Shown one piece after another: positions 44,873 through 52,499 of a stretch of DNA of 64,000 bases. Within the stretch, counting starts at the first letter, position 1. Every line of letters begins with the position of its first letter. The notes beneath the pieces were generated by a model, which saw only the letters and a program-made list of their open reading frames with translations, did no database searches and had not been told where the DNA came from. Source of the DNA: Endozoicomonas sp965261315 (GTDB taxonomy: Bacteria; Pseudomonadota; Gammaproteobacteria; Pseudomonadales; Endozoicomonadaceae). The position numbers and the translations under genes are program-made. Location: the NCBI GenBank assembly GCA_965261315.1, contig CBDHDM010000093.1, positions 124,001 to 188,000 of the forward strand. Direction: 5' to 3'.

Positions 44873-45667
44873 ATGAAAAACAGAAACAAGATCTGGCAGC
44901 CTGAGACAGCGGCCTATAAACGGTTTCAGTTTCCCGTGCATGACCGTGAGTCCATTCAGGAGCGTAATGAGGCTGGATCTACGGAAAGTGAAGTGAGGGC
45001 ATTTAAAGAAAAAAGTTATCAGACTCACTCTATCAAGCCAGAATCAACTTTTCAGAATGTACATAACTCACAGAGCCCAGAAGCTGCAGAAAAAATGCGG
45101 GTGGAAAACCATACTGCGGAGGTACAAAGGGTTGAGAAACAAAGCTATCAACGTGGTTATGATGAAGGAAGGCGACTGGGGTTTGAGGAAGCCTCCAGTA
45201 AAGTAGCAAGCCAGACTCAGCAGACTTCCGAGCAACAGAAAGCCTTTCTTGAGAGCCTTCATAAAGAACTGGCATCACTTCAGACTCAACACCTTAAGAA
45301 TCGTGAACAACTGTCTATCTGGCTGGGGCAAGTTGTGGAAGAAGTCTGCCGTCAGGTTGTTCGTAAGGAAGTCAGTACACAGCAGGGACAAATTGTTGAG
45401 ATTATTCGCCAGACACTGGATCTTATACCTGAAAGTGATGAGTACTCTATTCATGTTTGTGAGCAGGATGCAGAGCTTCTCAGAGAAGTGAAACCTGATT
45501 TTGGTATTCCATGGCAGCTGTCAGTCAGTCATGAGTTGACTTCTGGAGATTGTCGTATTGTTGCCAGTGATGGAGAGGCCGATGCACGTTTGGAGAGCAG
45601 GCTGATGCAATGTCTGGATATTATCCGGGAATCCCTGCCTGCAAACCTTGAGGTGGTCTCTTCATGA
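44873..45667 (+). CDS. fliH: Flagellar export ATPase regulator FliH
   Basis: 264 residues. The N-terminal Trp-containing region is followed by a polar stretch, then YQRGYDEGRRLGFEEASSKV, a long coiled coil (about 100-160) and a C-terminal domain with LSIWLGQVVEEVCRQVVRKE. FliH forms the peripheral stalk that restrains FliI. It overlaps fliI by four bases (ATGA). Confidence 0.88.
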   Translation: MKNRNKIWQPETAAYKRFQFPVHDRESIQERNEAGSTESEVRAFKEKSYQTHSIKPESTFQNVHNSQSPEAAEKMRVENHTAEVQRVEKQSYQRGYDEGRRLGFEEASSKVASQTQQTSEQQKAFLESLHKELASLQTQHLKNREQLSIWLGQVVEEVCRQVVRKEVSTQQGQIVEIIRQTLDLIPESDEYSIHVCEQDAELLREVKPDFGIPWQLSVSHELTSGDCRIVASDGEADARLESRLMQCLDIIRESLPANLEVVSS

Positions 45668-47007
45668 CGGGGCTTATTATGGATGGTGATACCCTGATCA
45701 ATCGTCTGCGTTCCGTCCCTGTGGCCACAGTGACTGGCCGAGTCGCATCGATTAATGGCTTGCTGCTTGAGGCGACGGGTATCAAATTACCCGTTGGCCA
45801 GTTGTGCCGTATTCGCTCACGATCGGGAAGTGAGTTTGATGCAGAAGTGATTGGGTTTAATAAAAAGCAGTCCTCTCTTATGTCACTGTCTGCTCATCAG
45901 GATGGTATATCCCCGGGCGATCTGATTATTCCAGCAGCGGCCAATAAAAGCGTACCTATAGATAGTGGACTGATTGGACGTGTGATAGACGCTATGGGGC
46001 AACCATTGGATAACCAGCCACTGGTTGTGAACGAGCGCATACCGGCCTTGCCTCATCCAATAAACCCTATGCATAGAAGGGCTGTTGATACCCCACAGTA
46101 TGTAGGGATCAGAGCAATTGATGGACTGCTAACCCTGGGGAAGGGGCAGAGAGTTGGACTGTTAGCTGGTAGCGGTGTTGGTAAGAGTACATTACTGGGT
46201 ATGATGACCAGAAACACTCAGGCGGATATAACTGTTGTTGGACTCATTGGTGAACGCTCCAGGGAAGTGAAAGAGTTTGTCGAGAATACACTGGGAGCAG
46301 AAGGGCTGGCCCGAACCATTGTTGTTGCTGCGCCAGGTGATGAATCTCCGGTCAGAAGAATTCGTGCAGCTTCCTATTGTCATCGTATCGCAGAGTACTT
46401 CAGGGATCAGGGAAAGTCAGTCTTACTGCTGATGGACTCTCTAACCCGATATGCTCAGGCTCATAGAGAGGTTGCACTTGCAATGGGTGAAGCTCCTGCC
46501 TCTCGAGGCTTTCCTCCTTCTGTATTCAGTAAAATCCCTATTCTCCTTGAGCGTTCTGGAACAGGCTCAGGAAATGGTGCCATTACTGCCGTCTATACAG
46601 TTCTGGCGGATGGCGATGACCTTATGGATCCTATTGTGGACAGTGCTCGTTCAGTACTGGATGGACATATTGTGTTGAGTCGAGAGCTTGCTGAGAAAGG
46701 GCATTACCCAGCCATTGATCTGGACAAATCGTTAAGCCGTGTGATGACTCAGGTGGTTGATGAACATCATCAGGCAAATGCCCGTACTTTTCGTCGCTTC
46801 TATGCCAGATATAATCAATTTCAGGAGCTTATGGCCATTGGTGCCTATCAGGCTGGTGCTGACCTTGAGTTGGATCGTGCTATTGAGCTGCGGCCGTCCA
46901 TGGAGCAATTTCTTCAACAGAGCCGCTTTGAACAGGTAAACCCGGAAGATAGCACTCAGTTGCTTAATCGAATGATGGCGAGAAAGGAAGTATTGACCCA
47001 TGGCTGA
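45664..47007 (+). CDS. fliI: Flagellar type III export ATPase FliI
   Basis: 447 residues. Walker A is GSGVGKST at 169-176 (Lys174) and Walker B is SVLLLMDSLTRYAQAHREVA. Family motifs include LLTLGKGQRVGLLAGSGVGK and GEAPASRGFPPSVFSKIPIL, then RSGTGSGNGAITAVYTVLAD. The enzyme powers unloading of export substrates. An internal ATG at 45679 is an alternative start. Confidence 0.96.
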   Translation: MTGLIMDGDTLINRLRSVPVATVTGRVASINGLLLEATGIKLPVGQLCRIRSRSGSEFDAEVIGFNKKQSSLMSLSAHQDGISPGDLIIPAAANKSVPIDSGLIGRVIDAMGQPLDNQPLVVNERIPALPHPINPMHRRAVDTPQYVGIRAIDGLLTLGKGQRVGLLAGSGVGKSTLLGMMTRNTQADITVVGLIGERSREVKEFVENTLGAEGLARTIVVAAPGDESPVRRIRAASYCHRIAEYFRDQGKSVLLLMDSLTRYAQAHREVALAMGEAPASRGFPPSVFSKIPILLERSGTGSGNGAITAVYTVLADGDDLMDPIVDSARSVLDGHIVLSRELAEKGHYPAIDLDKSLSRVMTQVVDEHHQANARTFRRFYARYNQFQELMAIGAYQAGADLELDRAIELRPSMEQFLQQSRFEQVNPEDSTQLLNRMMARKEVLTHG

Positions 47008-47413
47008 TGAGCATCAGCTTGAGAGTATCTATAAAGCGATGGATTGCAAGACCCGGCAGCTGCAACAAAAGCTTGCTGTGGCACAAACCGAGTTATTAGC
47101 GCTTGATAAGCAGAAGCAGCTGATCAGTGCCTCTCAAAGCAGCAGTGCTCTGAATTTTGGCTATACCGGTAATGCCTTGTCATGCTGGAATCGAAGTCAG
47201 TTCTCCTCTTTAGTTAACGAAGTTTTATTATTACTGGATCAGAAACTGACAGCGCAACAGCAGAGCCTTGAGCAACTGGAAGTCAGCCTTGAAGAGCAGA
47301 AGAAACAAACCCGGGGCCTGGAGCACCTTTCCCGTAAGGAACAAATCAAGAACAGAAAAAGAGCGGACCATCTGATTAAAAACGAGTTGGAAGAAGTCTT
47401 ACAACGATATTGA
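47000..47413 (+). CDS. fliJ: Flagellar export protein FliJ
   Basis: 137 residues, almost entirely coiled coil (KTRQLQQKLAVAQTELLALD, then LDQKLTAQQQSLEQLEVSLE and RKEQIKNRKRADHLIKNELE). Sequence conservation of FliJ is low; the call rests on size, coiled-coil nature and the eight-base overlap with fliI. Confidence 0.82.
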   Translation: MADEHQLESIYKAMDCKTRQLQQKLAVAQTELLALDKQKQLISASQSSSALNFGYTGNALSCWNRSQFSSLVNEVLLLLDQKLTAQQQSLEQLEVSLEEQKKQTRGLEHLSRKEQIKNRKRADHLIKNELEEVLQRY

Positions 47414-47481
47414 TACAGGTTTTCGCATAATAGATGATTGTGATAGCCTGATTGCTGAATGAGCAAGAGCAGGGATCGCAT

Positions 47482-48210
47482 ATGTCATTCAGTAAACCGC
47501 TTCTATCCAGTATTTTCGCCCCTTTACTTTTTGCCCCATTGCTACTGGCTAGCACACCTCTTTTCGCAGCCCAGTCATCGATTGAAAATGTTATTTCTGA
47601 TAAGGCTTCCAGCTACCTTGAGAGCTCTCTTGGTGATTTCCTGCAAGCTTACCCTGATGCCACTAGCTCTATATCTCTACGGCCTTTAAAAAGAGTGCCT
47701 GGTAGCTGTCAGCAAGCCCTGGTGGTTTCGAGACGGTCTGATCATCGCCCACCTATAGGCCAGGTAAGGCTGCACGTTGAGTGTCCCGGGCAGTGGCGAC
47801 AGTACGTTACTGCCGATGTAGACGTTCAGATTCCTGCAGTTCATGTTCGTAAGGCGTTATCCCGAGGAGATATCATCACTGAAGATGCTTTGCAGTTGTT
47901 AAGTGTTTCCTGGGATAAATTGAGAGGTGAGTTTTTCCAAAAGCCTGAAACGGTGTCCGGGCGACAGTTGAGGCGTTCACTTTCAATCGGTAGCTTGGTT
48001 GAAGGGAGTGCTCTGGTTCCTGACTATCTTGTTCAGAAAGGACAAGTGGTAACCATACTGGCTGGGAGGGATAACCTGTATGTTGCGATGGCCGGTATTG
48101 CGCTGGAAAGTGGTTTACTGTCCGAGACTATCCGTGTCCGCAACCGCTCCTCAGGAAAGGTGGTTGATGCCCAGGTGATCGCAAAAAACAAAGTTCAGAC
48201 CGGGCTGTAA
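47482..48210 (+). CDS. flgA: P-ring assembly chaperone FlgA
   Basis: 242 residues from the ATG at 47482 (ribosome site AGGGA), with a signal peptide ending FAAQ. The SAF domain and C-terminal part carry the FlgA pattern VRKALSRGDIITEDALQLLS, then LRRSLSIGSLVEGSALVPDY and LVQKGQVVTILAGRDNLYVA, AMAGIALESGLLSETIRVRN. It works in the periplasm with FlgI. It is the last flagellar gene in this plus-strand run. Confidence 0.93.
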   Translation: MSFSKPLLSSIFAPLLFAPLLLASTPLFAAQSSIENVISDKASSYLESSLGDFLQAYPDATSSISLRPLKRVPGSCQQALVVSRRSDHRPPIGQVRLHVECPGQWRQYVTADVDVQIPAVHVRKALSRGDIITEDALQLLSVSWDKLRGEFFQKPETVSGRQLRRSLSIGSLVEGSALVPDYLVQKGQVVTILAGRDNLYVAMAGIALESGLLSETIRVRNRSSGKVVDAQVIAKNKVQTGL

Positions 48211-48266
48211 TTCATTTGAGTGCTTTTTCAGTACGGAATCAGGAAAAAAATCGACACATGAAACGA

Positions 48267-48324
48267 TTAATCATCTGCTGATTCGATATTTCTGCAGTGA
48301 AATATCGAATCAGCAGATGATTAA
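48267..48324. repeat. Perfect 25-bp inverted repeat between flgA and the HsdM/HsdS-like gene
   Basis: The left arm (48267-48291) begins TTAATCATCTGCTGATTC and the right arm (48300-48324) is its exact reverse complement, with an eight-base centre CTGCAGTG. It lies 56 bases past flgA and 65 bases before the next gene. No T-run follows, so it is not a classical intrinsic terminator. It might be an operator for the following DNA-binding protein, an mRNA processing hairpin, or a miniature mobile element end. Confidence 0.9.
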
Positions 48325-48389
48325 ATACATGGCTTGTTGACTACATTCATCTGCTGTTTATTTTCTTCTAATTAAACCAGGGATCGATA

Positions 48390-50198
48390 ATGGGAAGAGA
48401 GATAGTAAATGCACTGGCACCTGATCAGCTTAGAAAAAACAGCTGGTATCCTGATTACATTAACCTGATGGGACAGCTTTTAACCTGGTGTTACTTGAGT
48501 GAGAATGGTCTGCTCAATGAAGAGATACGATTTAAAGGTGATTTCTATAATATTTCTGACCATTCTTTGGTAGCAGAAATATTGTCAGCAGGCTTGTCAG
48601 GAGTTTCACTCTTTCGAAGTGATCCGGTCTGGAAATCGGCATGGTCAAATTATCAGAGTTATCTCCAGTCTATTCCCTCTTCAGAGCTTGAACGACTCAC
48701 GATATCTCTTGCTACCGCAAAGCGACATCTGCTTATCCGATATGATGAGCTGCCAGACATTCTTTATCGTAAATATCTACAAGTACGGCCAGCTCTGCCT
48801 ATGGAAGTCAGAGACCTCATGGTAAACCTGTTACCAAAAGATCTTCAGCATAATGTTTATCTTTCTGGAGATGGAGCCTTTGGCTTAATGCCTTTACTGG
48901 CAGGCCAAAACATACAGCTGTTCTCTGAATACTCTCAGCCTGAGACAATGCACTCTCTCATCTCTTTACTGAATAGCCAAGTGACTCTGCGAGAAGGAGA
49001 TCCGGTCTTGAATCCGGCTTTTTTCCAAAATGGCAGGCTTAAAAAGTTTTCTTATGGAGTTGGTGCTTTAATGCATGATTATCGCTATAAGGTGAATGAA
49101 GTCAGGGATCTATTTGGAAGATTTTCTTCCAGCATACGTCAGAAGGAGATATTGTTTGTTACTCATATGCTTCACCAATGCAGTGGCCCGATTGTTCTGG
49201 TGATTCCTGGTCGCTTTCTCCTGAAAAATACCTCTGAAAGCCGTAATTTTCGAAAAAAACTGATTCAGGGTGGACGCCTTTCCGGGGTTATCCGGTTACC
49301 CAGTGGTTTATTGCCAGGACGAGCACAGCCAATGTTTGTTCTTATTTTTGGTGATGGTACGTCTAATACAATCCGCTTTATCAACAGTGATAACGATTAT
49401 TTTAAGGCAGTCGCAGTGAAAAAGCGTGGGGAAGCAAAGTATCGATTAAATAGCCCGGATGTTATTGTCGAAGAAATTCAGGATCCTCGAAATACCAGAG
49501 TCAGTTATCAGGCAAATTGCACTGATTTATTGAGTGCTGGTGATACCCATTTTCCACTGGATCCTGGACATTATTTAGGGACCAATCGTTCAGTGGTTTT
49601 TCGTTCAGCCAACAGTGCAGTTTCAGCATTGGAGGATGGGTTTGAGATTATACGGGCTCAGGCCTTAAGGGTGGCGGAACATGATCAGGATACCCGGGTA
49701 TTCATGGAAGTAACTGTCAATAATATAAATGAATCTGGATTGGTTGAAGCTCCAAAACGTACCGTACAAATTGGCCCTGAAAGTTTGAAAAGAGCAGAAG
49801 GGCAGATATTAAAAGCTGGAGATATATTGCTGGCCATAAAGGGGCAGGCGGGGAAACTGGCATTAGTTCCAGAGTTATGTGGTAATAACTGGGTCGCTGG
49901 CCAGTCCTTTGTTATCTTACGACAAAAGCCTGATAATGGACTTCATAGCTCTGTTGTCCTCTTTCGATTTCTGAAGTCTGAGACGGGTCAAAAACTAATT
50001 GATTCCATACGCACAGAAAATAATGTTCCATTTATCCACAGCCGGGATTTAAAGCAGTTACCTTTACCTTGTTGGTCCGATCTGGAGCAGGAGCAGGCGT
50101 GCCAGGCTCATGAGGAAGTTTTAAAACTCTATGCCAGGATGAAATTTTTCCGAGAAAAGGCTGAGCTGATTGAGCGGACAATACTAAAAGAGGTTTGA
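48390..50198 (+). CDS. HsdM-HsdS-like fusion protein with degenerate methylase motifs
   Basis: A 602-residue protein laid out as a type I restriction methylase joined to an HsdS-type target-recognition domain. A helical N-terminal part spans about 1-140 and a methylase-like domain about 150-365 (LREGDPVLNPAFF, then HQCSGPIVLVIPGRFLLKNT and IQGGRLSGVIRLPSGLLPGR, matching the IVLPxGVLF..LP.G.F region of HsdM). The C-terminal domain spans about 420-600 (QILKAGDILLAIKGQAGKLA, then VPFIHSRDLKQLPLPCWSDL, followed by a coiled coil), as in HsdS. Motif I, usually P(A/T)CGTGG, is GDGAFG, and NPP(F/Y) is replaced by YGVG at the aligned position, so methylation is unlikely. No HsdR lies nearby. It sits between flgA and the convergent fliP. 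Function unknown. Confidence 0.72.
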   Translation: MGREIVNALAPDQLRKNSWYPDYINLMGQLLTWCYLSENGLLNEEIRFKGDFYNISDHSLVAEILSAGLSGVSLFRSDPVWKSAWSNYQSYLQSIPSSELERLTISLATAKRHLLIRYDELPDILYRKYLQVRPALPMEVRDLMVNLLPKDLQHNVYLSGDGAFGLMPLLAGQNIQLFSEYSQPETMHSLISLLNSQVTLREGDPVLNPAFFQNGRLKKFSYGVGALMHDYRYKVNEVRDLFGRFSSSIRQKEILFVTHMLHQCSGPIVLVIPGRFLLKNTSESRNFRKKLIQGGRLSGVIRLPSGLLPGRAQPMFVLIFGDGTSNTIRFINSDNDYFKAVAVKKRGEAKYRLNSPDVIVEEIQDPRNTRVSYQANCTDLLSAGDTHFPLDPGHYLGTNRSVVFRSANSAVSALEDGFEIIRAQALRVAEHDQDTRVFMEVTVNNINESGLVEAPKRTVQIGPESLKRAEGQILKAGDILLAIKGQAGKLALVPELCGNNWVAGQSFVILRQKPDNGLHSSVVLFRFLKSETGQKLIDSIRTENNVPFIHSRDLKQLPLPCWSDLEQEQACQAHEEVLKLYARMKFFREKAELIERTILKEV

Positions 50199-50227
50199 TG
50201 ATTATATAGTATTTCTGTGTCCACTTT

Positions 50228-50986
50228 TTAAAAAAAGCTGGATGTCATCGTACCCATAATCATTGCCCAGCCATCAACCAAAACAAATAGCATTAATTTA
50301 AAGGGTAGAGATATCATCTGTGGTGACAGCATAATCATACCCATTGCCATCAAAACACTGGCCACAACAAGGTCAATGACCAGAAAGGGGATATAAATAA
50401 TAAAACCAATCTGGAAAGCGGTTTTCAGTTCACTGGTCACAAATGCAGGTATCGCAATTGATAATGGTGTATCAGCCAAATTTACTGGAATTTCCTGTTT
50501 GGCGATACTGAAGAACAGTTCAAGATCAGTTTCTCTGGTCTGTTTCAACATAAAGTCTTTGATTGGCAAGCTGGCCTGAGTCAGTGCTTCCAGCAAGGTT
50601 TTGCTATCGTCCAGATAGGGAACAACTGCCACAGCATAAACGTCTTCAAATAATGGGGTCATGATAAGTATTGTCAATGCCAGCGTAATACCAAGCAAAA
50701 CCTGATTTGGTGGTGTTTGCTGTAAACCCAGCGCCTGTCTGAGAATAGCGAGAACGATGATGATCCGGGTAAAAGATGTCATCATCAGTAATGCTGCCGG
50801 GATAAAGCTGAGCGATGTCATCAGAATCAGGATCTGAAGACTTGCACTGTACTCTGTTGAATCCCCGTTGTTCGTTACAGTGATCAGTGGCAGGCCTGAC
50901 TCTGCAAAACTATCAACAGCAAAAAAGCAAAAGAAAGCCGATAATGCGAACGTTATCAGCCAGTATTTATTGTTTTGGTTTTTCAT
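50228..50986 (-). CDS. fliP: Flagellar export gate protein FliP
   Basis: 252 residues with a cleavable signal (1-28) and FliP motifs LMTSLSFIPAALLMMTSFTR, ALGLQQTPPNQVLLGITLAL and IYIPFLVIDLVVASVLMAMG, MIMLSPQMISLPFKLMLFVL. It is a core of the membrane export gate with FliQ and FliR. It is the last gene of the minus-strand export/switch operon and directly abuts fliN; the accessory gene fliO, usual between fliN and fliP in polar-type clusters, is absent. Confidence 0.96.
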   Translation of the reverse strand: MKNQNNKYWLITFALSAFFCFFAVDSFAESGLPLITVTNNGDSTEYSASLQILILMTSLSFIPAALLMMTSFTRIIIVLAILRQALGLQQTPPNQVLLGITLALTILIMTPLFEDVYAVAVVPYLDDSKTLLEALTQASLPIKDFMLKQTRETDLELFFSIAKQEIPVNLADTPLSIAIPAFVTSELKTAFQIGFIIYIPFLVIDLVVASVLMAMGMIMLSPQMISLPFKLMLFVLVDGWAMIMGTMTSSFF

Positions 50987-51370
50987 TCAGGAAATATGCT
51001 TCAGTCTTTCTGATTCACTGACCACATCCAGGAAACGAATGCCGTATTTATCATGAATAACCACGACTTCGGCATAGGCAATGAGTTTGCCATTAACCAT
51101 GACTTCCAATGGCTCTGATGCCTCTTTTTCCAGCTCCACAATGGAGCCTTTGTTCAGACGCATCAAATCACCGATATTAATTTTAGTGCTACCCAGTTCC
51201 AGCGACAGAGTGACGGGAATATCCAGAATCATACCCAGGTCACTCATCGTCTGGGGGAGATTTGTAGCTTCTTCAACTGGCTGGGTTGATTGTTCAGATT
51301 CCAGGCTGTCCTGAAAGCTCATGCTGTCATTTGAGGTAGAGCTGTCTTCCCGGTCTTGTTCGTTACTCAT
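50987..51370 (-). CDS. fliN: Flagellar motor switch protein FliN
   Basis: 127 residues from the ATG at 51370, which overlaps the fliM stop and follows AAGGAA. An acidic Ser-rich N-terminus (residues 1-40) is followed by the SpoA fold MILDIPVTLSLELGSTKINI, then LMRLNKGSIVELEKEASEPL and IHDKYGIRFLDVVSESERL. It forms the bottom of the C ring with FliM. The frame is open further upstream but inside fliM. Confidence 0.94.
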   Translation of the reverse strand: MSNEQDREDSSTSNDSMSFQDSLESEQSTQPVEEATNLPQTMSDLGMILDIPVTLSLELGSTKINIGDLMRLNKGSIVELEKEASEPLEVMVNGKLIAYAEVVVIHDKYGIRFLDVVSESERLKHIS

Positions 51371-52355
51371 GGATTTCCTTCTCCTCGTGCTGGTACAACT
51401 CTGCTTCTTCAATATGCAATTTTTTGGTGATCTTAATGGCCAGACTATTCTGTACCGTGCATACCGAAGCTTTAAAGCAGGGCACGCCTGCAACTTTGAC
51501 GGTAACACTGGGGGGAACATCTGCCTGAATGATCTGACCGGGCTTGAGTCTCATGACATCTCTTAGGCTGATATCAACTTCACAAAGGCGTGAGGACATT
51601 TCTAAAGGGGCCTGCATTAATCCCATCAGCATATTACGTTGCCACTGAGGATCCTGTTCAGCGAATTTAAATGCCTGAAGCTTTTCTCTGACGGGTTCCA
51701 GTGCCTGATAAGGCATGACAATGTGGAATGCGCAGGATTGACTGCCTAGCTGTAGTGTAAACTGACTAAGCAGAATAATTTCAGTGTCCGATCGAAATAG
51801 AGTTGAGATTGGGCTGTTGTAATTATCCGCCAGCTTAATTTTGAAGGAGAGTATACTTCCCCAGGCTTCTGTTTGTTTATCCGCTGCAGCTTTCAGAACT
51901 CTCTGCAATATCCTGATTTCAGCGGTTGTAAGTTCGTTTCGCTTTGGATTTACACTATCTCCGGATCCACTAAAGAAAATATCAACCAGAGAAAAAAGCA
52001 TCGGAGATTCAATAGCCATAAATCCAGAGCACTTTAGAGTGGTAGATTTATAAATATGTTTGATATCGGGTGTGGTTTCACTGGCAAGGTAATCACCCAC
52101 CTGTAATGAATCAACACTCTCAAAGTGCACATCAATGTTATGCCTGAAAAGACTGCTCACGGCATGTCTGAACAGCTGAGAGAAACGCTGGTTGATCAAT
52201 TCCAGTGTAGGTAGTAAATCATGGATTTTATAATCCGGGTTGGTCAGATCATAAGTTTCAAGATCTTTAAACTCAGAAGAAGAGTGTACCTTCTGTACTT
52301 TTGCAGAGCCTGACAGATCATGACTGCTCAGTGATGATTTTGATTTCCTGTCCAT
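51363..52355 (-). CDS. fliM: Flagellar motor switch protein FliM lacking the CheY-binding N-terminal motif
   Basis: 330 residues. The middle domain begins near residue 44 with IHDLLPTLELINQRFSQLFR and the C-terminal SpoA domain has LCEVDISLRDVMRLKPGQII. FliM proteins that respond to CheY start with LSQDEIDALL or similar; here the N-terminus is MDRKSKSSLSSHDLSGSAKV and no such motif occurs. A stop codon in the same frame just upstream excludes a longer start. The switch may therefore ignore CheY-P or use another contact. Confidence 0.92.
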   Translation of the reverse strand: MDRKSKSSLSSHDLSGSAKVQKVHSSSEFKDLETYDLTNPDYKIHDLLPTLELINQRFSQLFRHAVSSLFRHNIDVHFESVDSLQVGDYLASETTPDIKHIYKSTTLKCSGFMAIESPMLFSLVDIFFSGSGDSVNPKRNELTTAEIRILQRVLKAAADKQTEAWGSILSFKIKLADNYNSPISTLFRSDTEIILLSQFTLQLGSQSCAFHIVMPYQALEPVREKLQAFKFAEQDPQWQRNMLMGLMQAPLEMSSRLCEVDISLRDVMRLKPGQIIQADVPPSVTVKVAGVPCFKASVCTVQNSLAIKITKKLHIEEAELYQHEEKEIHE

Positions 52356-52499
52356 GGAAATACCTGCTCAAAGGAGACACTAATCGAAAGTTAGGAGTAA
52401 TCTTTGTCAGCTGTCTTTATGAAATAGTTGAATTAGCCTAATTCACGATACCGTTATTAAACCTTAAAAACAAACAACTTTTCTTTAATGGGGCAGGTT

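Noticed and set aside
47440..47460. Sigma-54 promoter before flgA (TGATAGCCTGATTGCT)
   Set aside because: TTGCT fits the -12 element but the invariant GG of the -24 element is GA.
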